Positions 8,036-17,549 of a stretch of DNA of 64,000 nucleotides are shown in pieces (positions within the stretch are counted from its first letter, which is position 1; each line of letters begins with the position of its first letter). Made by a program: the position numbers and the translations under genes. The stretch comes from an uncultured Pelagibacteraceae bacterium (GTDB lineage Bacteria; Pseudomonadota; Alphaproteobacteria; Pelagibacterales; Pelagibacteraceae), in contig CABZCX010000006.1 of assembly GCA_902524345.1 (NCBI GenBank), positions 1-64,000 of the forward strand, in the 5' to 3' direction. The notes under the pieces are model-generated. The model did not search any database and was not told the origin of the DNA. It saw only the letters and a list, made by a program, of their open reading frames with translations.

Positions 8036-9368
8036 TATTTAAGAAATATCCAATAAACATCAAAACTGCAATTCCCATTAACCAATTTGTTACAAATATA
8101 GTGTAAAAAATGTCCTCATAATCACCTCCTCTAATATTAATTACATACCATAAACTAAAAAAAGGAAGGGCTGTTAATCTTAAAACACTCATATAAAGAC
8201 TATAAAGAGGTTTTTTGACTGCTTGAAATACTGCAGTAGTAATAAAGAACACTGGATAGATAGGACCAATCAATGCTGCAACTTTTAGATAAATTGCACC
8301 ATGTTTTACTGCCTCTGAATTGTCTGTAAATAATGAAACTAAAAATTCTGCTCCAATAAAAATTATTATTCCTGCACAAATCATGAAAGATGAGCCAAAT
8401 AGTAAAGCTTTTTTATATAATTCTCTAAGACGATCATAATTTTTTGCCCCAAAGTTTTGTCCACCAATAGATAAAACAGCTGTATTCAAGCCTATAACAG
8501 GTAGTAAAAAAACTTGTTCAATTCTTAGGGCAGCGCCATAACCGGCGGTTGCGAGATCTCCAAATTGTCCAATGAAATAAAGAATATTAAATAAACCCAC
8601 ACCAATTAATAACATACTAAACATAACAGGTATGGTTTGATAAACTAACTCACCCAAAAGATTAAATTTAGGAATGAAGCATTCTAGTTTTAGGTATTGT
8701 TTTAACTCACAACAATATACCTTATGCGCCAAATAAAGCAGACCAGTAAATTGAGCAACAACTGTGGCTATTGCTAAACCTGCTATGCCAAAAGCAGGAA
8801 CAAATCCATATCCAAAAATAAATAAAGGATTTAAAAAAATATTTAAAAAGAAAGTAAATATCAATACATTTCTATAACTTTTAGTATCTCCTTGAGCATT
8901 TAAAGTCCCATTTAAGGAAATTTGTATTAAAACAATAATTGTTCCATAAAAAATAATATCTAAATATTCTCTTGATAAAATAATTCCATCTGGGTCAGAC
9001 CCCATTAATGACAATAAGGAATCTGAAACGTTTAAACCAAAGAAGGTAACAAGAATAGATAAAAAAATTGCAAAAATTATCGATTGAGCAATGAATAATG
9101 AAGCTTTTTTTTTATTATTAGCTCCTAAATTATTACCTATTAATGTATTTGTACCGGCTGTTAAACCAACACCTATGGCAATTATAGTAAAGTAAATTGG
9201 AAAAGATTTTGCAATTGCTGCTATTGCTTCAGCTGATATTCTTCCTGCGAACCATGTGTCAACTAAATTATAAAAAGTTTGAAATAACGAACCCACACTT
9301 GCTGGGATTGTGACTTTTCTTAATAAAAACCATATTGGGTCCTTGGTAAGTTTAAGAGATTGTGGCAA
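7998..9368 (-). CDS. MATE-family multidrug/organic-cation exporter
   Basis: The integral membrane protein of 456 residues is composed of repeated hydrophobic helices, consistent with the usual twelve. It has the family's N-terminal motif FQTFYNLVDTWFAGRIS (about residues 25-41) and its half-repeat counterpart GAALRIEQVFLLPVIGLNTAVL, in the NorM/DinF superfamily pattern. It exports drugs or metabolites using a Na+ or H+ gradient; the substrate cannot be read from the sequence. The start is TTG at 9368, supported by AGGA seven bases upstream and the lack of any in-frame ATG before the first helix. It overlaps the downstream nuclease gene by 38 bases. Confidence 0.88.
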   Translation of the reverse strand: MPQSLKLTKDPIWFLLRKVTIPASVGSLFQTFYNLVDTWFAGRISAEAIAAIAKSFPIYFTIIAIGVGLTAGTNTLIGNNLGANNKKKASLFIAQSIIFAIFLSILVTFFGLNVSDSLLSLMGSDPDGIILSREYLDIIFYGTIIVLIQISLNGTLNAQGDTKSYRNVLIFTFFLNIFLNPLFIFGYGFVPAFGIAGLAIATVVAQFTGLLYLAHKVYCCELKQYLKLECFIPKFNLLGELVYQTIPVMFSMLLIGVGLFNILYFIGQFGDLATAGYGAALRIEQVFLLPVIGLNTAVLSIGGQNFGAKNYDRLRELYKKALLFGSSFMICAGIIIFIGAEFLVSLFTDNSEAVKHGAIYLKVAALIGPIYPVFFITTAVFQAVKKPLYSLYMSVLRLTALPFFSLWYVINIRGGDYEDIFYTIFVTNWLMGIAVLMFIGYFLNNVFKQNKSLFIN

Positions 9369-9379
9369 ATTAATTCCTA

Positions 9380-10285
9380 CTAATATTCTTTTTGAAAATT
9401 ATATTTTTTTCCTGATAACTTTGCTTTATATATCTGACTTTGTCTCATTCTAAAACGAGATTTTTGTTTTTTAGTGAGTTTACCATAACAACTTGGACAA
9501 GATACACCCTCCTCGTACATTTTGGATTTTTTATCTTTTAATGAAATTGGTTTTCTGCATCCACTGCAAACCGAATAAGAGCCTTGTAATAAACCATGTT
9601 TTAAACTTACTCGGTTATCAAAAACAAAGCACTCCCCTTTCCACAAACTATCCTTTTTTTTGATTTTCTTTAAGTAATTTAGTATGCCTCCTTTTAATTG
9701 ATAAACATTTTCAAAACCTTTTTTTTTTAAAAATACAGAAGCTTTTTCACACCTAATACCACCAGTGCAAAACATAGCGATAGGCTGTTGCTTTTTTAAT
9801 CGTTTTAAATATTTTGGAAAATCCCTAAAATTATCTACATTAGGATTAAAAGCATTTTTAAAAGATCCTACTTTGTTTTCAAAAGGTTTTCTCGCATCTA
9901 GTAAAAAAGTTTCTTTACTTTTAATTAGTCTATTCCATTTGTTTGGCTCTATACGATTATCAATTTTTTGAATTTCATTTTTTATATTTAAACTCATTGG
10001 TACTAACTCTTTTTTGATTTTTATTTTTGGTTTATGATAAGGTTGAAATTTGCTATTTGACTTGTTAAAACTATTAAACTCTTTTAATTTAAAAATAGTC
10101 TTAATTTTGCTAATTGTTTCATTTAAATCTTTATTTTTTCCAGATAGAGATCCATTAACTCCTTCTCTAGAAATTATAATTGTTCCTCTAATATTTTTTT
10201 TAAGAAGAAGATTATTTAATAATTTTTTATTTCTATTTAAATTATTAATTTTTTTGAATTTATAAAAACCAAATACTGTAAACAT
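9380..10285 (-). CDS. trhO: tRNA uridine-34 hydroxylase TrhO (rhodanese-like, YceA family)
   Basis: The 301-residue protein is laid out as known TrhO enzymes. An N-terminal acylphosphatase-like domain contains IRGTIIISREGVNGSLSG (about 32-49). A rhodanese domain has LLDARKPFE and the catalytic loop FCTGGIRCEKA, with Cys173 at the active position and Cys179 next to it. A C-terminal Cys-rich part carries CSGCRKPIS and CPSC. TrhO makes 5-hydroxyuridine at the tRNA wobble position, the first step toward cmo5U/mcmo5U. Its stop shares the last base position of the next gene's border, so it probably lies in one transcript with the O-methyltransferase and gatCAB upstream. The family assignment is firm. 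Confidence 0.93.
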   Translation of the reverse strand: MFTVFGFYKFKKINNLNRNKKLLNNLLLKKNIRGTIIISREGVNGSLSGKNKDLNETISKIKTIFKLKEFNSFNKSNSKFQPYHKPKIKIKKELVPMSLNIKNEIQKIDNRIEPNKWNRLIKSKETFLLDARKPFENKVGSFKNAFNPNVDNFRDFPKYLKRLKKQQPIAMFCTGGIRCEKASVFLKKKGFENVYQLKGGILNYLKKIKKKDSLWKGECFVFDNRVSLKHGLLQGSYSVCSGCRKPISLKDKKSKMYEEGVSCPSCYGKLTKKQKSRFRMRQSQIYKAKLSGKKYNFQKEY

Positions 10286-10935
10286 TAGACTTTCCTACAA
10301 ACACTCATTCCATCACCAAAAGGCACAATTACTTTCTCTATTCGTTTGTCTTTTGATATAAAATAATTCAGTTCCCTTATATTTTTTGTAAATTTATCAT
10401 TTATTCTTTTATCAACTACTTCTCCATGCCATAATACATTATCAATTATTACTAAACCTCCTTTATTTAATAAGTCTAAAGAAATTTCATAATATTTTTT
10501 ATAATTCATTTTATCTGCATCTATAAAAACTAAATCAAATTTTTTATTTCTAATCTTAATTAGAGACTCTAAGGCCGGTTTTATAATTGTCTTTATCTTA
10601 TGATTTTGTTCAGCTTTTTTAAAAAAATTAACAGCAATTTTATTAGTCTCTCTATTTTTATCTAAAGCAATAATTTCTCCATTATCTGGTAAAGCTAATG
10701 CCATGGATAATGTACTTAGACCAGTGAAGGTTCCGATTTCTAATACTTTCTTAATTTTAGAGACTTTAATAATTAAATGAAGAAATTGACATTGTGATAT
10801 TGATATTTGCATTCTTTTAATATCACCTAATTTTAGATTATAATTAATTATTTCCTTTTGTACTGGATGAAGTTTTAAACCATGTTTTAATATATAATCT
10901 TGTAGATGCTTTGTAATATTAAGGTCAGAACCCAT
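10285..10935 (-). CDS. SAM-dependent O-methyltransferase (caffeoyl-CoA/catechol type)
   Basis: The 216-residue class I methyltransferase belongs to the Methyltransf_3 family. The SAM-binding motif VLEIGTFTGLSTLSMALALP is in the first half. IIALDKNRE, the FDLVFIDADKMNYKKYYE acidic metal-binding region and GGLVIIDNVLWHGEVVD follow in normal order. Enzymes of this group methylate hydroxyl groups of small aromatic compounds in a divalent-metal-dependent way, and some act on tRNA 5-hydroxyuridine (TrmR). TrhO, which makes tRNA 5-hydroxyuridine, is encoded directly downstream with touching ends. A TrmR-like wobble-uridine methylation role is therefore an attractive inference, but it is not shown by sequence alone. 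Confidence 0.85.
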   Translation of the reverse strand: MGSDLNITKHLQDYILKHGLKLHPVQKEIINYNLKLGDIKRMQISISQCQFLHLIIKVSKIKKVLEIGTFTGLSTLSMALALPDNGEIIALDKNRETNKIAVNFFKKAEQNHKIKTIIKPALESLIKIRNKKFDLVFIDADKMNYKKYYEISLDLLNKGGLVIIDNVLWHGEVVDKRINDKFTKNIRELNYFISKDKRIEKVIVPFGDGMSVCRKV

Positions 10936-10940
10936 AACCC

Positions 10941-12416
10941 TTATAATTTTTTTTTTAAAATCTCATTAATTAATTGAGGATTGGCTTTTCCACCAGAAGC
11001 TTTCATAGCTTGACCTACAAAAAAACCAAAAAGTTTTTCTTTGCCTTGCTTGTATTCAATAGCTTTTTCTCTATTATTGTTAATTATCTTTTCTATCAAC
11101 TCCTCTAATGCTTTTGGATCACTTTGTTGTTTTAAGCCTTTTTCCTCCACAATTTTTTGAGGATCATCATCATTCTTTAACATTAGTTCAAAAACTGTTT
11201 TAGCAATTTTTCCTGAGATTGTTCCATTCTTAATTAAATTTACTAATATTGCCAAATTTTTTGCACTTACAGGGCTTTGTGTAATTTCTAGATTTTTACT
11301 ATTTAAAACAGCAAAAAGCTCTCCAGTAATCCAATTGACTGCAAGTTTCATATCTTTATTCTTGCCCATTTTTGCTACAACTTCTTCAAAATATTTTGCT
11401 ATTTCTATATCAGAAACTAAGATTGTTGCTTCATAAGCTGATAACTTAAATTCATTAATAAATCTTTTTTTTTTATCATCAGGTAATTCTGGAATTTCAC
11501 TTTTAAGTTTGTTTACAAATTCGTCTGAGACTTCTAATGGTAATAAATCTGGATCAGGGAAATATCTATAATCATGAGCATCTTCTTTAGATCTCATTGA
11601 TCTTGTCTCATTTTTCTTAGTGTCAAATAATCTAGTCTCCTGATCAATTGTTTTACCTTCTTCAATTAGATCTACTTGTCTATTAGCTTCATATTCTATA
11701 GCCATTTGCATAAATTTAATCGAGTTTACATTTTTAATTTCACATCTTGTTCCAAACTCTTTTGTCCCTTTTACCCTTACAGATACATTAACATCTGCTC
11801 TTAATGATCCTTCTTGCATATTTCCATCACAAGTTCCTAAATATCGCATGATTGATCTCAATTTTTTTATATATATACTTACTTCATCTGGGGATCGGAG
11901 GTCTGGTTTACTTACAATTTCCATTAAAGCTACTCCTGATCTATTCAAATCAACAAAAGTATTTTGAGGATCTAAATCATGTATACTCTTTCCTGCATCT
12001 TGTTCTAAATGTAATCTTTCTATGCCTACTTCTTTATGACCGTCAGGCAGATCTATAATAACTTTACCCTCACCCACTATTGGATTTTTAAATTGTGAAA
12101 TTTGATATCCTTGCGGTAAATCTGCATAAAAATAATTTTTTCTATCAAAAACTGAGCGTTTATTTATTTTTGCATTAAGACCTATACCGGTTTTTATTGC
12201 TTGTTTAACACAAAATTCATTTATTACTGGTAGCATACCCGGAAAAGCTGCATCAACTAAACTTACTTGAGTATTAGGTTCAGCACCAAATTTTGTAGCA
12301 GAAGTAGAAAATAATTTTGACTCGGATAATACTTGAGCATGAACTTCTAAACCTATTACAACTTCATATTGATTATCTCTACGATTAATCAAATATTCTC
12401 GACCCTTTTTACTCAC
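10941..12416 (-). CDS. gatB: Asp/Glu-tRNA amidotransferase subunit B
   Basis: GatB (491 residues) is the tRNA-binding and kinase subunit of GatCAB. It converts Glu-tRNA(Gln) and Asp-tRNA(Asn) to the amidated forms using ammonia from GatA. Diagnostic parts are [20 protein letters not shown] at the N-terminus, [36 protein letters not shown] and [13 protein letters not shown]. The C-terminal YqeY-like tail ends near [23 protein letters not shown]. Translation begins at GTG (12416), which overlaps the gatA stop as GTGA. Length is normal. Confidence 0.97.
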   Translation of the reverse strand: MSKKGREYLINRRDNQYEVVIGLEVHAQVLSESKLFSTSATKFGAEPNTQVSLVDAAFPGMLPVINEFCVKQAIKTGIGLNAKINKRSVFDRKNYFYADLPQGYQISQFKNPIVGEGKVIIDLPDGHKEVGIERLHLEQDAGKSIHDLDPQNTFVDLNRSGVALMEIVSKPDLRSPDEVSIYIKKLRSIMRYLGTCDGNMQEGSLRADVNVSVRVKGTKEFGTRCEIKNVNSIKFMQMAIEYEANRQVDLIEEGKTIDQETRLFDTKKNETRSMRSKEDAHDYRYFPDPDLLPLEVSDEFVNKLKSEIPELPDDKKKRFINEFKLSAYEATILVSDIEIAKYFEEVVAKMGKNKDMKLAVNWITGELFAVLNSKNLEITQSPVSAKNLAILVNLIKNGTISGKIAKTVFELMLKNDDDPQKIVEEKGLKQQSDPKALEELIEKIINNNREKAIEYKQGKEKLFGFFVGQAMKASGGKANPQLINEILKKKL

Positions 12417-13870
12417 TTAATCCACCAATCAGTAATTTTATTTTTAAAATTTATTTTTTCCTCCATTGCAAATGCAATATTCAATATATTTTGTTCATCA
12501 AAGGCTTTACCAATTATTTGTAAACCAAGGGGATAACCTTTTGCATCATGTCCTGCAGGAATTGAAATACCTGGTAAACCAGCTAAATTAACAGGCACTG
12601 TAAATATATCATTAAGATACATAGAGACAGGATCATTTGTTTTTTCACCAATTTTGAAAGCTGAGCTAGGTGTAGATGGTGTTAAAATTGCGTCTACTTT
12701 TTTATATGCTTCATCAAAATCATTTTTAATTAATCTTCTAACCTTTTGAGCTTTTAAATAATATGCATCATAATACCCTGAGGATAAAACATAAGTTCCA
12801 ATCATAATCCTTCTTTGAACTTCCGCACCAAAACCTTCGGACCTAGTTTTTTCATACATATCAATTAAATTTTCACCATTTGCTCTATATCCATACTTAA
12901 CACCGTCATATCTTGCTAAATTTGAAGATGCTTCGGCTGGAGCAACTATATAATAAGTTGGCAGAGCATAACTAGTATGCGGAAGTGAAATGTTTATAAT
13001 TTCTGCACCACAATCTCTTACATATTCAATTCCTTTTTGCCAGAGGTCCTCAATTTCTTTAGGCATACCATCAACTCTATATTCTTTTGGTATTCCAATT
13101 TTTTTTCCTTTAATATTATTAGTAAGATCTTTACTATAATGACTTCTTTTAAAATCTATTGAAGTTGAATCTTTCGCATCAAAACTACTGATTACTTCCT
13201 GAAGTAAAGCACAATCTTTAACATTTTGTGCCATTGGTCCTGCTTGATCTAAGGAAGAAGCAAAAGCAACAATTCCATATCTTGAACAACTACCATAGGT
13301 AGGTTTTAAACCAACTGTTCCAGTGAAAGAAGCTGGCTGTCTTATTGATCCACCAGTATCTGTACCAATTGTAATCGGTGTTAACTGTCCAGCAACAGCT
13401 GATGCAGATCCTCCAGAGGAACCACCTGGTACTAAATTTTTATCAATAGGATTTTGGACATTGCCGAAAAAACTGGTCTCATTCGAGGAGCCCATTGCGA
13501 ACTCATCACAATTTAACTTACCCAAAAGAATTGCACCTTCGCTCCAAATATTTTCTGTTACAGTTGACTCGTATGTTGGCACAAAATTATTTAAAATCTT
13601 GCTACCAGCAGTCGTTTTAACATTCTTTGTGCAAAATAAATCTTTAACGGCCATTGGAATACCAGGTAATTTTAAATCTAAATTAGGTTTTTGATCAAAT
13701 TTTTTTGCTTTATCTAGAGCCGATGTGAAGTCTTCAGTAATAAAAGCATTAAGCACTTTTGATTTTTCAGATCTTTCAATAAAGGCATTCGTAACTTCTG
13801 ATGAAGAAAGTTTTTTATTTTTAATACTTTCAACTAATTCTGTTAAAGATTGTTTAGTTATTTCTGACAT
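12413..13870 (-). CDS. gatA: Asp/Glu-tRNA amidotransferase subunit A
   Basis: The 485-residue amidase-signature subunit of GatCAB hydrolyses glutamine to supply ammonia. The catalytic Ser-cisSer-Lys triad is recognisable: Lys in [20 protein letters not shown], the glycine/serine stretch [14 protein letters not shown], and the nucleophile region [17 protein letters not shown]. The start codon overlaps the gatC stop (TAATG) and its stop overlaps gatB (GTGA), so gatC-gatA-gatB are translationally linked in the common C-A-B order. No defects are seen. Confidence 0.97.
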   Translation of the reverse strand: MSEITKQSLTELVESIKNKKLSSSEVTNAFIERSEKSKVLNAFITEDFTSALDKAKKFDQKPNLDLKLPGIPMAVKDLFCTKNVKTTAGSKILNNFVPTYESTVTENIWSEGAILLGKLNCDEFAMGSSNETSFFGNVQNPIDKNLVPGGSSGGSASAVAGQLTPITIGTDTGGSIRQPASFTGTVGLKPTYGSCSRYGIVAFASSLDQAGPMAQNVKDCALLQEVISSFDAKDSTSIDFKRSHYSKDLTNNIKGKKIGIPKEYRVDGMPKEIEDLWQKGIEYVRDCGAEIINISLPHTSYALPTYYIVAPAEASSNLARYDGVKYGYRANGENLIDMYEKTRSEGFGAEVQRRIMIGTYVLSSGYYDAYYLKAQKVRRLIKNDFDEAYKKVDAILTPSTPSSAFKIGEKTNDPVSMYLNDIFTVPVNLAGLPGISIPAGHDAKGYPLGLQIIGKAFDEQNILNIAFAMEEKINFKNKITDWWIK

Positions 13871-14157
13871 TACTCAATAACCTTAGGTACAACAAAATAA
13901 TCTTCATTATCTTGAGGAGAATTTTTAATTATTTGTTCTCTGATATTTTTACTTTGAACCTCATCAGACCTTAATTTTAATGTTGTTTCTGCAATAGAAG
14001 TTAACGGTTTAACATTTTCTATTTTTAATTCATTAAGCTTTTCAATAAAATCAAAAATTGAATTTAAATCCCCAACTAATTTTTTAGCTCTTTGCTCATC
14101 AACTGAAATTCTTGATAATTTAGAAATATGTTTTATTGTTTTAAGATTTATGCTCAT
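13870..14157 (-). CDS. gatC: Asp/Glu-tRNA amidotransferase subunit C
   Basis: The 95-residue GatC belts the A and B subunits together. The N-terminal [15 protein letters not shown] and the central [18 protein letters not shown] are characteristic, and the C-terminal [16 protein letters not shown] is the conserved tail that contacts GatA. It is the first gene of a minus-strand operon gatC-gatA-gatB. The operon probably reads on into the O-methyltransferase, trhO, MATE and nuclease genes, since no gap exceeds 12 bases. The 50-base space to the divergent ruvX must carry both promoters. Confidence 0.95.
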   Translation of the reverse strand: MSINLKTIKHISKLSRISVDEQRAKKLVGDLNSIFDFIEKLNELKIENVKPLTSIAETTLKLRSDEVQSKNIREQIIKNSPQDNEDYFVVPKVIE

Positions 14158-14207
14158 ATGCTATTTAAATATGACGAAAACTATCACTTAAGTTTAAATT
14201 ATACAAT

Positions 14208-14663
14208 ATGGTGACATTAGATGAATTCAAAAAAAAACACTCAGATAAGTGTAGATTAATAGGATTAGACCTTGGTTCTAAAAGAATCGGCGTTGCAATA
14301 TGTGATGAGAAGCAATTAATTGCAACACCATTTAGAACTATTATCAAAACTTCATCTGAAAAACTAATAATAGAATTAAAGGAAATTATTAAGGAAAATA
14401 ATATAGGAGGTATCATAATTGGAAATCCTCTTAATATGGATGGTTCATCAGGCAAATCAACTCAATCAATTAAAGACGTGTCTAAAAACATAGAAAAGAA
14501 TATTAATATACCTGTTTGTTTATGGGATGAAAGGTTATCAACAGTTGGGGCTTTCAATTTGTCAAGCCAATTGGACGTAAATGTTACAAAAAGGGAAAAA
14601 AAAATTGATGAGAATGCAGCTGCGTTTATATTACAAGGTGCAATTGATTTTTTAAATAATTAA
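14208..14663 (+). CDS. ruvX: Holliday-junction-resolvase-like nuclease (YqgF), rRNA processing
   Basis: The 151-residue RNase H-like protein of the YqgF/RuvX family matures the 5' end of 16S rRNA in bacteria studied. The catalytic carboxylates lie in IGLDLGSKRIGVAICDE, PVCLWDERLST and KIDENAAAFILQGAIDFL, the family's conserved places. GGIIIGNPLNMDGSSG is the other signature. The first ATG (14208) is used, 50 bases from the divergent gatC. pyrB follows after a 42-base gap. Confidence 0.93.
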   Translation: MVTLDEFKKKHSDKCRLIGLDLGSKRIGVAICDEKQLIATPFRTIIKTSSEKLIIELKEIIKENNIGGIIIGNPLNMDGSSGKSTQSIKDVSKNIEKNINIPVCLWDERLSTVGAFNLSSQLDVNVTKREKKIDENAAAFILQGAIDFLNN

Positions 14664-14705
14664 TACTTGCTATTGTAAAGAATTACAGTTATAGAGTTGG
14701 TTTTA

Positions 14706-15647
14706 ATGGCAATACCAACTAATAAAGCTATTAAAATTTCCCAAAAACATTTGTTAGGAATTCAAGATTTATCAATAAATGATGTAAATTTAATACTTGA
14801 TGAAGCTAAAGACTTTATAAAAGTTAATCAAAGCAAAAACAAAAAAATAGATGTGCTAAAAGGTAAAACTCAAATAAATTTATTTTTTGAGCCATCCACA
14901 AGAACACAAAGTTCTTTTGAACTTGCAGGAAAAAGACTTGGTGCTGATGTAATGTCTATGAACATTAGCAATTCAGCCATAAAAAAAGGTGAAACGTTAA
15001 TTGATACTGCAATGACATTAAACGCAATGCATCCAGATATTATTGTCATTAGACATCAAGATTCTGGTGCATGTAATTTACTTTCACAAAAAGTTAATTG
15101 TGCAGTTTTAAATGCAGGTGATGGTAGGCGTGAGCATCCAACACAGGCTTTACTTGATGCTTTAACAATCATTAACCGTAAAAAAAAAATAGAGGGTTTA
15201 AAAATAGCAATTTGTGGAGATATATTACATTCTAGAGTGGCTAGATCAAATATCTATTTACTAAATATGCTTGGAGCCGAGGTAAATATTATTGCACCAA
15301 CCAATTTAATGCCCAAAGAAATAGATAGATTCGGTGTGAACCCTTTTACTGATATGAAAAAAGGATTAAAAGATTGCGACATCGTTATGATGTTAAGATT
15401 ACAAAATGAAAGAATGAGTAGTTCATATCTTTCATCAAACAGAGAATATTATGAATATTTTGGACTAACACCTGATAAATTAGAATATGCAAAATCAGAT
15501 GCTTTAATAATGCATCCAGGTCCAATGAATAGAGGTATCGAAATAGATACAATTCTTGCAGATGATATTAATAAAAGCGTAATTAAAGAACAAGTTGAAC
15601 TTGGCGTTGCAGTAAGAATGGCTTGTTTGAAAATATTTTGTACATAA
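14706..15647 (+). CDS. pyrB: Aspartate carbamoyltransferase, catalytic chain
   Basis: The enzyme condenses carbamoyl phosphate with aspartate, the committed step of pyrimidine synthesis. About 313 residues from the preferred ATG at 14706; a TTG at 14697 is possible but gives only three extra residues. Key motifs are [19 protein letters not shown] (carbamoyl-phosphate site), [16 protein letters not shown] and [12 protein letters not shown]. No regulatory pyrI is present. The stop overlaps the start of the dihydroorotase-like gene by one base, as in bacteria where PyrB and an inactive dihydroorotase homolog form one complex. Confidence 0.96.
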   Translation: MAIPTNKAIKISQKHLLGIQDLSINDVNLILDEAKDFIKVNQSKNKKIDVLKGKTQINLFFEPSTRTQSSFELAGKRLGADVMSMNISNSAIKKGETLIDTAMTLNAMHPDIIVIRHQDSGACNLLSQKVNCAVLNAGDGRREHPTQALLDALTIINRKKKIEGLKIAICGDILHSRVARSNIYLLNMLGAEVNIIAPTNLMPKEIDRFGVNPFTDMKKGLKDCDIVMMLRLQNERMSSSYLSSNREYYEYFGLTPDKLEYAKSDALIMHPGPMNRGIEIDTILADDINKSVIKEQVELGVAVRMACLKIFCT

Positions 15648-16933
15648 TGAAAAAACAATATTTTATAAATGCAAATATAGTTGACCCTCATAATTCTATT
15701 AATGAAGTTGGTGGTTTAATTATTGGAGAAGATGGTAAAATTGAAGCTGTAGGAAAAAAAGTAAATACAAATAATCTTCCAACTCGTGAAAAACCAGTGG
15801 ATTTAAAGGGAAAGCACCTTTTTCCAGGATTAGTAGATATGAGGGTTTTTGTTGGTGAACCTGGTTTTGAGTATAAAGAAAACTTTAGAACACTTAGTGA
15901 TGCAGCCCTTTCAGGTGGAGTAACCTCAGTAGTCACCATGCCTAATACTAATCCAATTATTGATAACGTATCGATAGTTGATTTTTTAAAAAGGAGAGGA
16001 AGAGATAAATCTAAAATTAATATTTTTCCATGTGCGTCACTAACTAAAAATATTGAGGGTTCTAACATGACTGAATTCGGCCTTTTACAAAAAAAAGGGA
16101 TTATTGCATTTACGGATGGAATTAGGACAATCCAAAATCCAAGATTGATGTCAAGAATTATGAATTCTGCAAAAGACATTGGCTGTTTAATTATGCAACA
16201 TGCTGAGGATTATGAACTTGCCAAGAACGGAATGATAAATTCAGGCATAATTGCAACAAAATTAGGTTTGTCAGGTATACCAGAAATAGCTGAGAGAGTT
16301 TTAATAGAGAGAGATTTAACTTTGTTGGAAAAAGTTAAATGTAGATATCATATTTCACAACTTTCATCACAAAAATCAGTTGAAGTGCTTAAACATAGAA
16401 AAGAAATTGTTAAATTTTCTTCCGGTGTATCAATCAATAATCTTTCATTGAATGAGAATGATATTGGTGACTTTAGAACTTTTTTAAAACTCTCACCACC
16501 TTTAAGAAGAGAGGAAGACAGATTAGCTCTAATTCAAGGATTAAAAAGTGAATTGATAGATGTAATCGTATCTGATCACAAACCTGAGGATGAAGAGTCA
16601 AAAAGACTTACTTTTGCACAAGCAGCAACTGGTGCATCAGGAATTGAGACTCTGTTATCTTTAAGTTTAGAACTATATCATAATGGGTCACTTAAATTAG
16701 AAACTATAATCAAAGCTTTGACCTCAAATCCTGCAAAAATTCTAAAGATTAATAAAGGAAATCTATCAATTGGTAATGATGCCGACTTTTGTATTGTCGA
16801 CTTAGATAAACCCTGGATTGTAAAAAAAGAAAAACTAATATCAAAATCAAAAAATACATCAATAGAGGATAAAAAACTTCAAGGTAAAGTTACAAATACG
16901 TTTGTAAAAGGAAAAGAATTATTTAAGTTATAA
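15647..16933 (+). CDS. pyrC: Dihydroorotase-like PyrC homolog lacking the HxH metal site
   Basis: The 428-residue amidohydrolase-fold protein is clearly a type I dihydroorotase relative (GGVTSVVTMPNTNP, MQHAEDYEL, VIVSDHKPEDE). The strand that normally reads D-L-H-x-H carries instead DMRVFVGEPG, with Arg66 and Phe68 replacing both metal-binding His. His185, His235 and Asp310 are still in place. The same change occurs in alphaproteobacterial pyrB-linked homologs and in the non-catalytic PyrC' of Pseudomonas, which is needed to assemble aspartate carbamoyltransferase. I therefore infer a structural role. The ATG at 15647 shares a base with the pyrB stop and is preferred over a TTG 24 bases upstream. 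Confidence 0.88.
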   Translation: MKKQYFINANIVDPHNSINEVGGLIIGEDGKIEAVGKKVNTNNLPTREKPVDLKGKHLFPGLVDMRVFVGEPGFEYKENFRTLSDAALSGGVTSVVTMPNTNPIIDNVSIVDFLKRRGRDKSKINIFPCASLTKNIEGSNMTEFGLLQKKGIIAFTDGIRTIQNPRLMSRIMNSAKDIGCLIMQHAEDYELAKNGMINSGIIATKLGLSGIPEIAERVLIERDLTLLEKVKCRYHISQLSSQKSVEVLKHRKEIVKFSSGVSINNLSLNENDIGDFRTFLKLSPPLRREEDRLALIQGLKSELIDVIVSDHKPEDEESKRLTFAQAATGASGIETLLSLSLELYHNGSLKLETIIKALTSNPAKILKINKGNLSIGNDADFCIVDLDKPWIVKKEKLISKSKNTSIEDKKLQGKVTNTFVKGKELFKL

Positions 16934-16934
16934 T

Positions 16935-17513
16935 ATGGAAATTTTAATTGTTGGTGTTACTTCGTATTTAATGGGATCAATTCCATTTGGTTTAATATTA
17001 ACAAAAATTTTTTTGAAAAAAGATATTAGAGAAATAGGTTCTGGAAATATAGGTGCCACAAATGCTCTAAGAACAGGAAATAAAATCATTGGTTATACAA
17101 CTTTAATTTTTGATATTCTTAAAGCTATCATTCCAGTTATTTATGTTAAAATTTATTTTTCAGAATTAGTTTATGTATCTTCACTTTGTGCTTTCTTGGG
17201 TCATGTTTTTCCTATCTGGTTAAAATTCAAAGGTGGTAAGGGTGTTGCGACTTATTTAGGAATTTTATTGGCATTAAATATTTATTTCAGTTTAATCTTT
17301 ATAATTTCTTGGTTTGTTACTTTTGGTCTTTATAAATATTCATCTTTAGCTTCATTAGTTGCATCAATTTCTATTCCAATATATTTGTTATTTTCATCAC
17401 AATTTAATCAAGTGATTTTTTTTACTATTATGTTTATTTTGATATTTTTTACTCACAGAGAAAATATTAAAAGATTGAAAAATAAAGAAGAAACAAAGAC
17501 AAAAATTTATTAG
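16935..17513 (+). CDS. plsY: Acyl-phosphate:glycerol-3-phosphate acyltransferase
   Basis: The 192-residue membrane enzyme starts phospholipid synthesis by moving an acyl group from acyl phosphate to glycerol-3-phosphate. The three conserved cytoplasmic motifs are seen: GSIPFGLILTK plus DIREIGSGNIGATNALRTG, GHVFPIWLKFKGGKGVAT, and the THRENIKRL segment at the C-terminus. Hydrophobic segments between them match the usual five helices. It starts one base after the pyrC-like stop, so it is probably co-transcribed with pyrB-pyrC. Confidence 0.95.
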   Translation: MEILIVGVTSYLMGSIPFGLILTKIFLKKDIREIGSGNIGATNALRTGNKIIGYTTLIFDILKAIIPVIYVKIYFSELVYVSSLCAFLGHVFPIWLKFKGGKGVATYLGILLALNIYFSLIFIISWFVTFGLYKYSSLASLVASISIPIYLLFSSQFNQVIFFTIMFILIFFTHRENIKRLKNKEETKTKIY

Positions 17514-17549
17514 TTTGACTATCTAACTCTTTTGAGTAGTTTGTAGTTA

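Noticed and set aside
13323-13694. 123-codon plus-strand frame inside gatA
   Set aside because: Antisense to the Gly/Ser-rich amidase core of GatA, which creates Pro/Ala/Asp-rich open frames by composition.
14158-14207. ACTTAAGT palindrome in the gatC-ruvX spacer as an operator
   Set aside because: Eight AT-rich bases are expected often by chance here and no promoter pair frames it convincingly.
15688-16179. 163-codon minus-strand frame inside the pyrC-like gene
   Set aside because: Antisense shadow; the plus-strand gene shows clear family motifs.
17514-17549. ACTC-TTTT-GAGT mini-hairpin before topA as terminator of plsY
   Set aside because: Only four pairs and no T-run; too weak to call.
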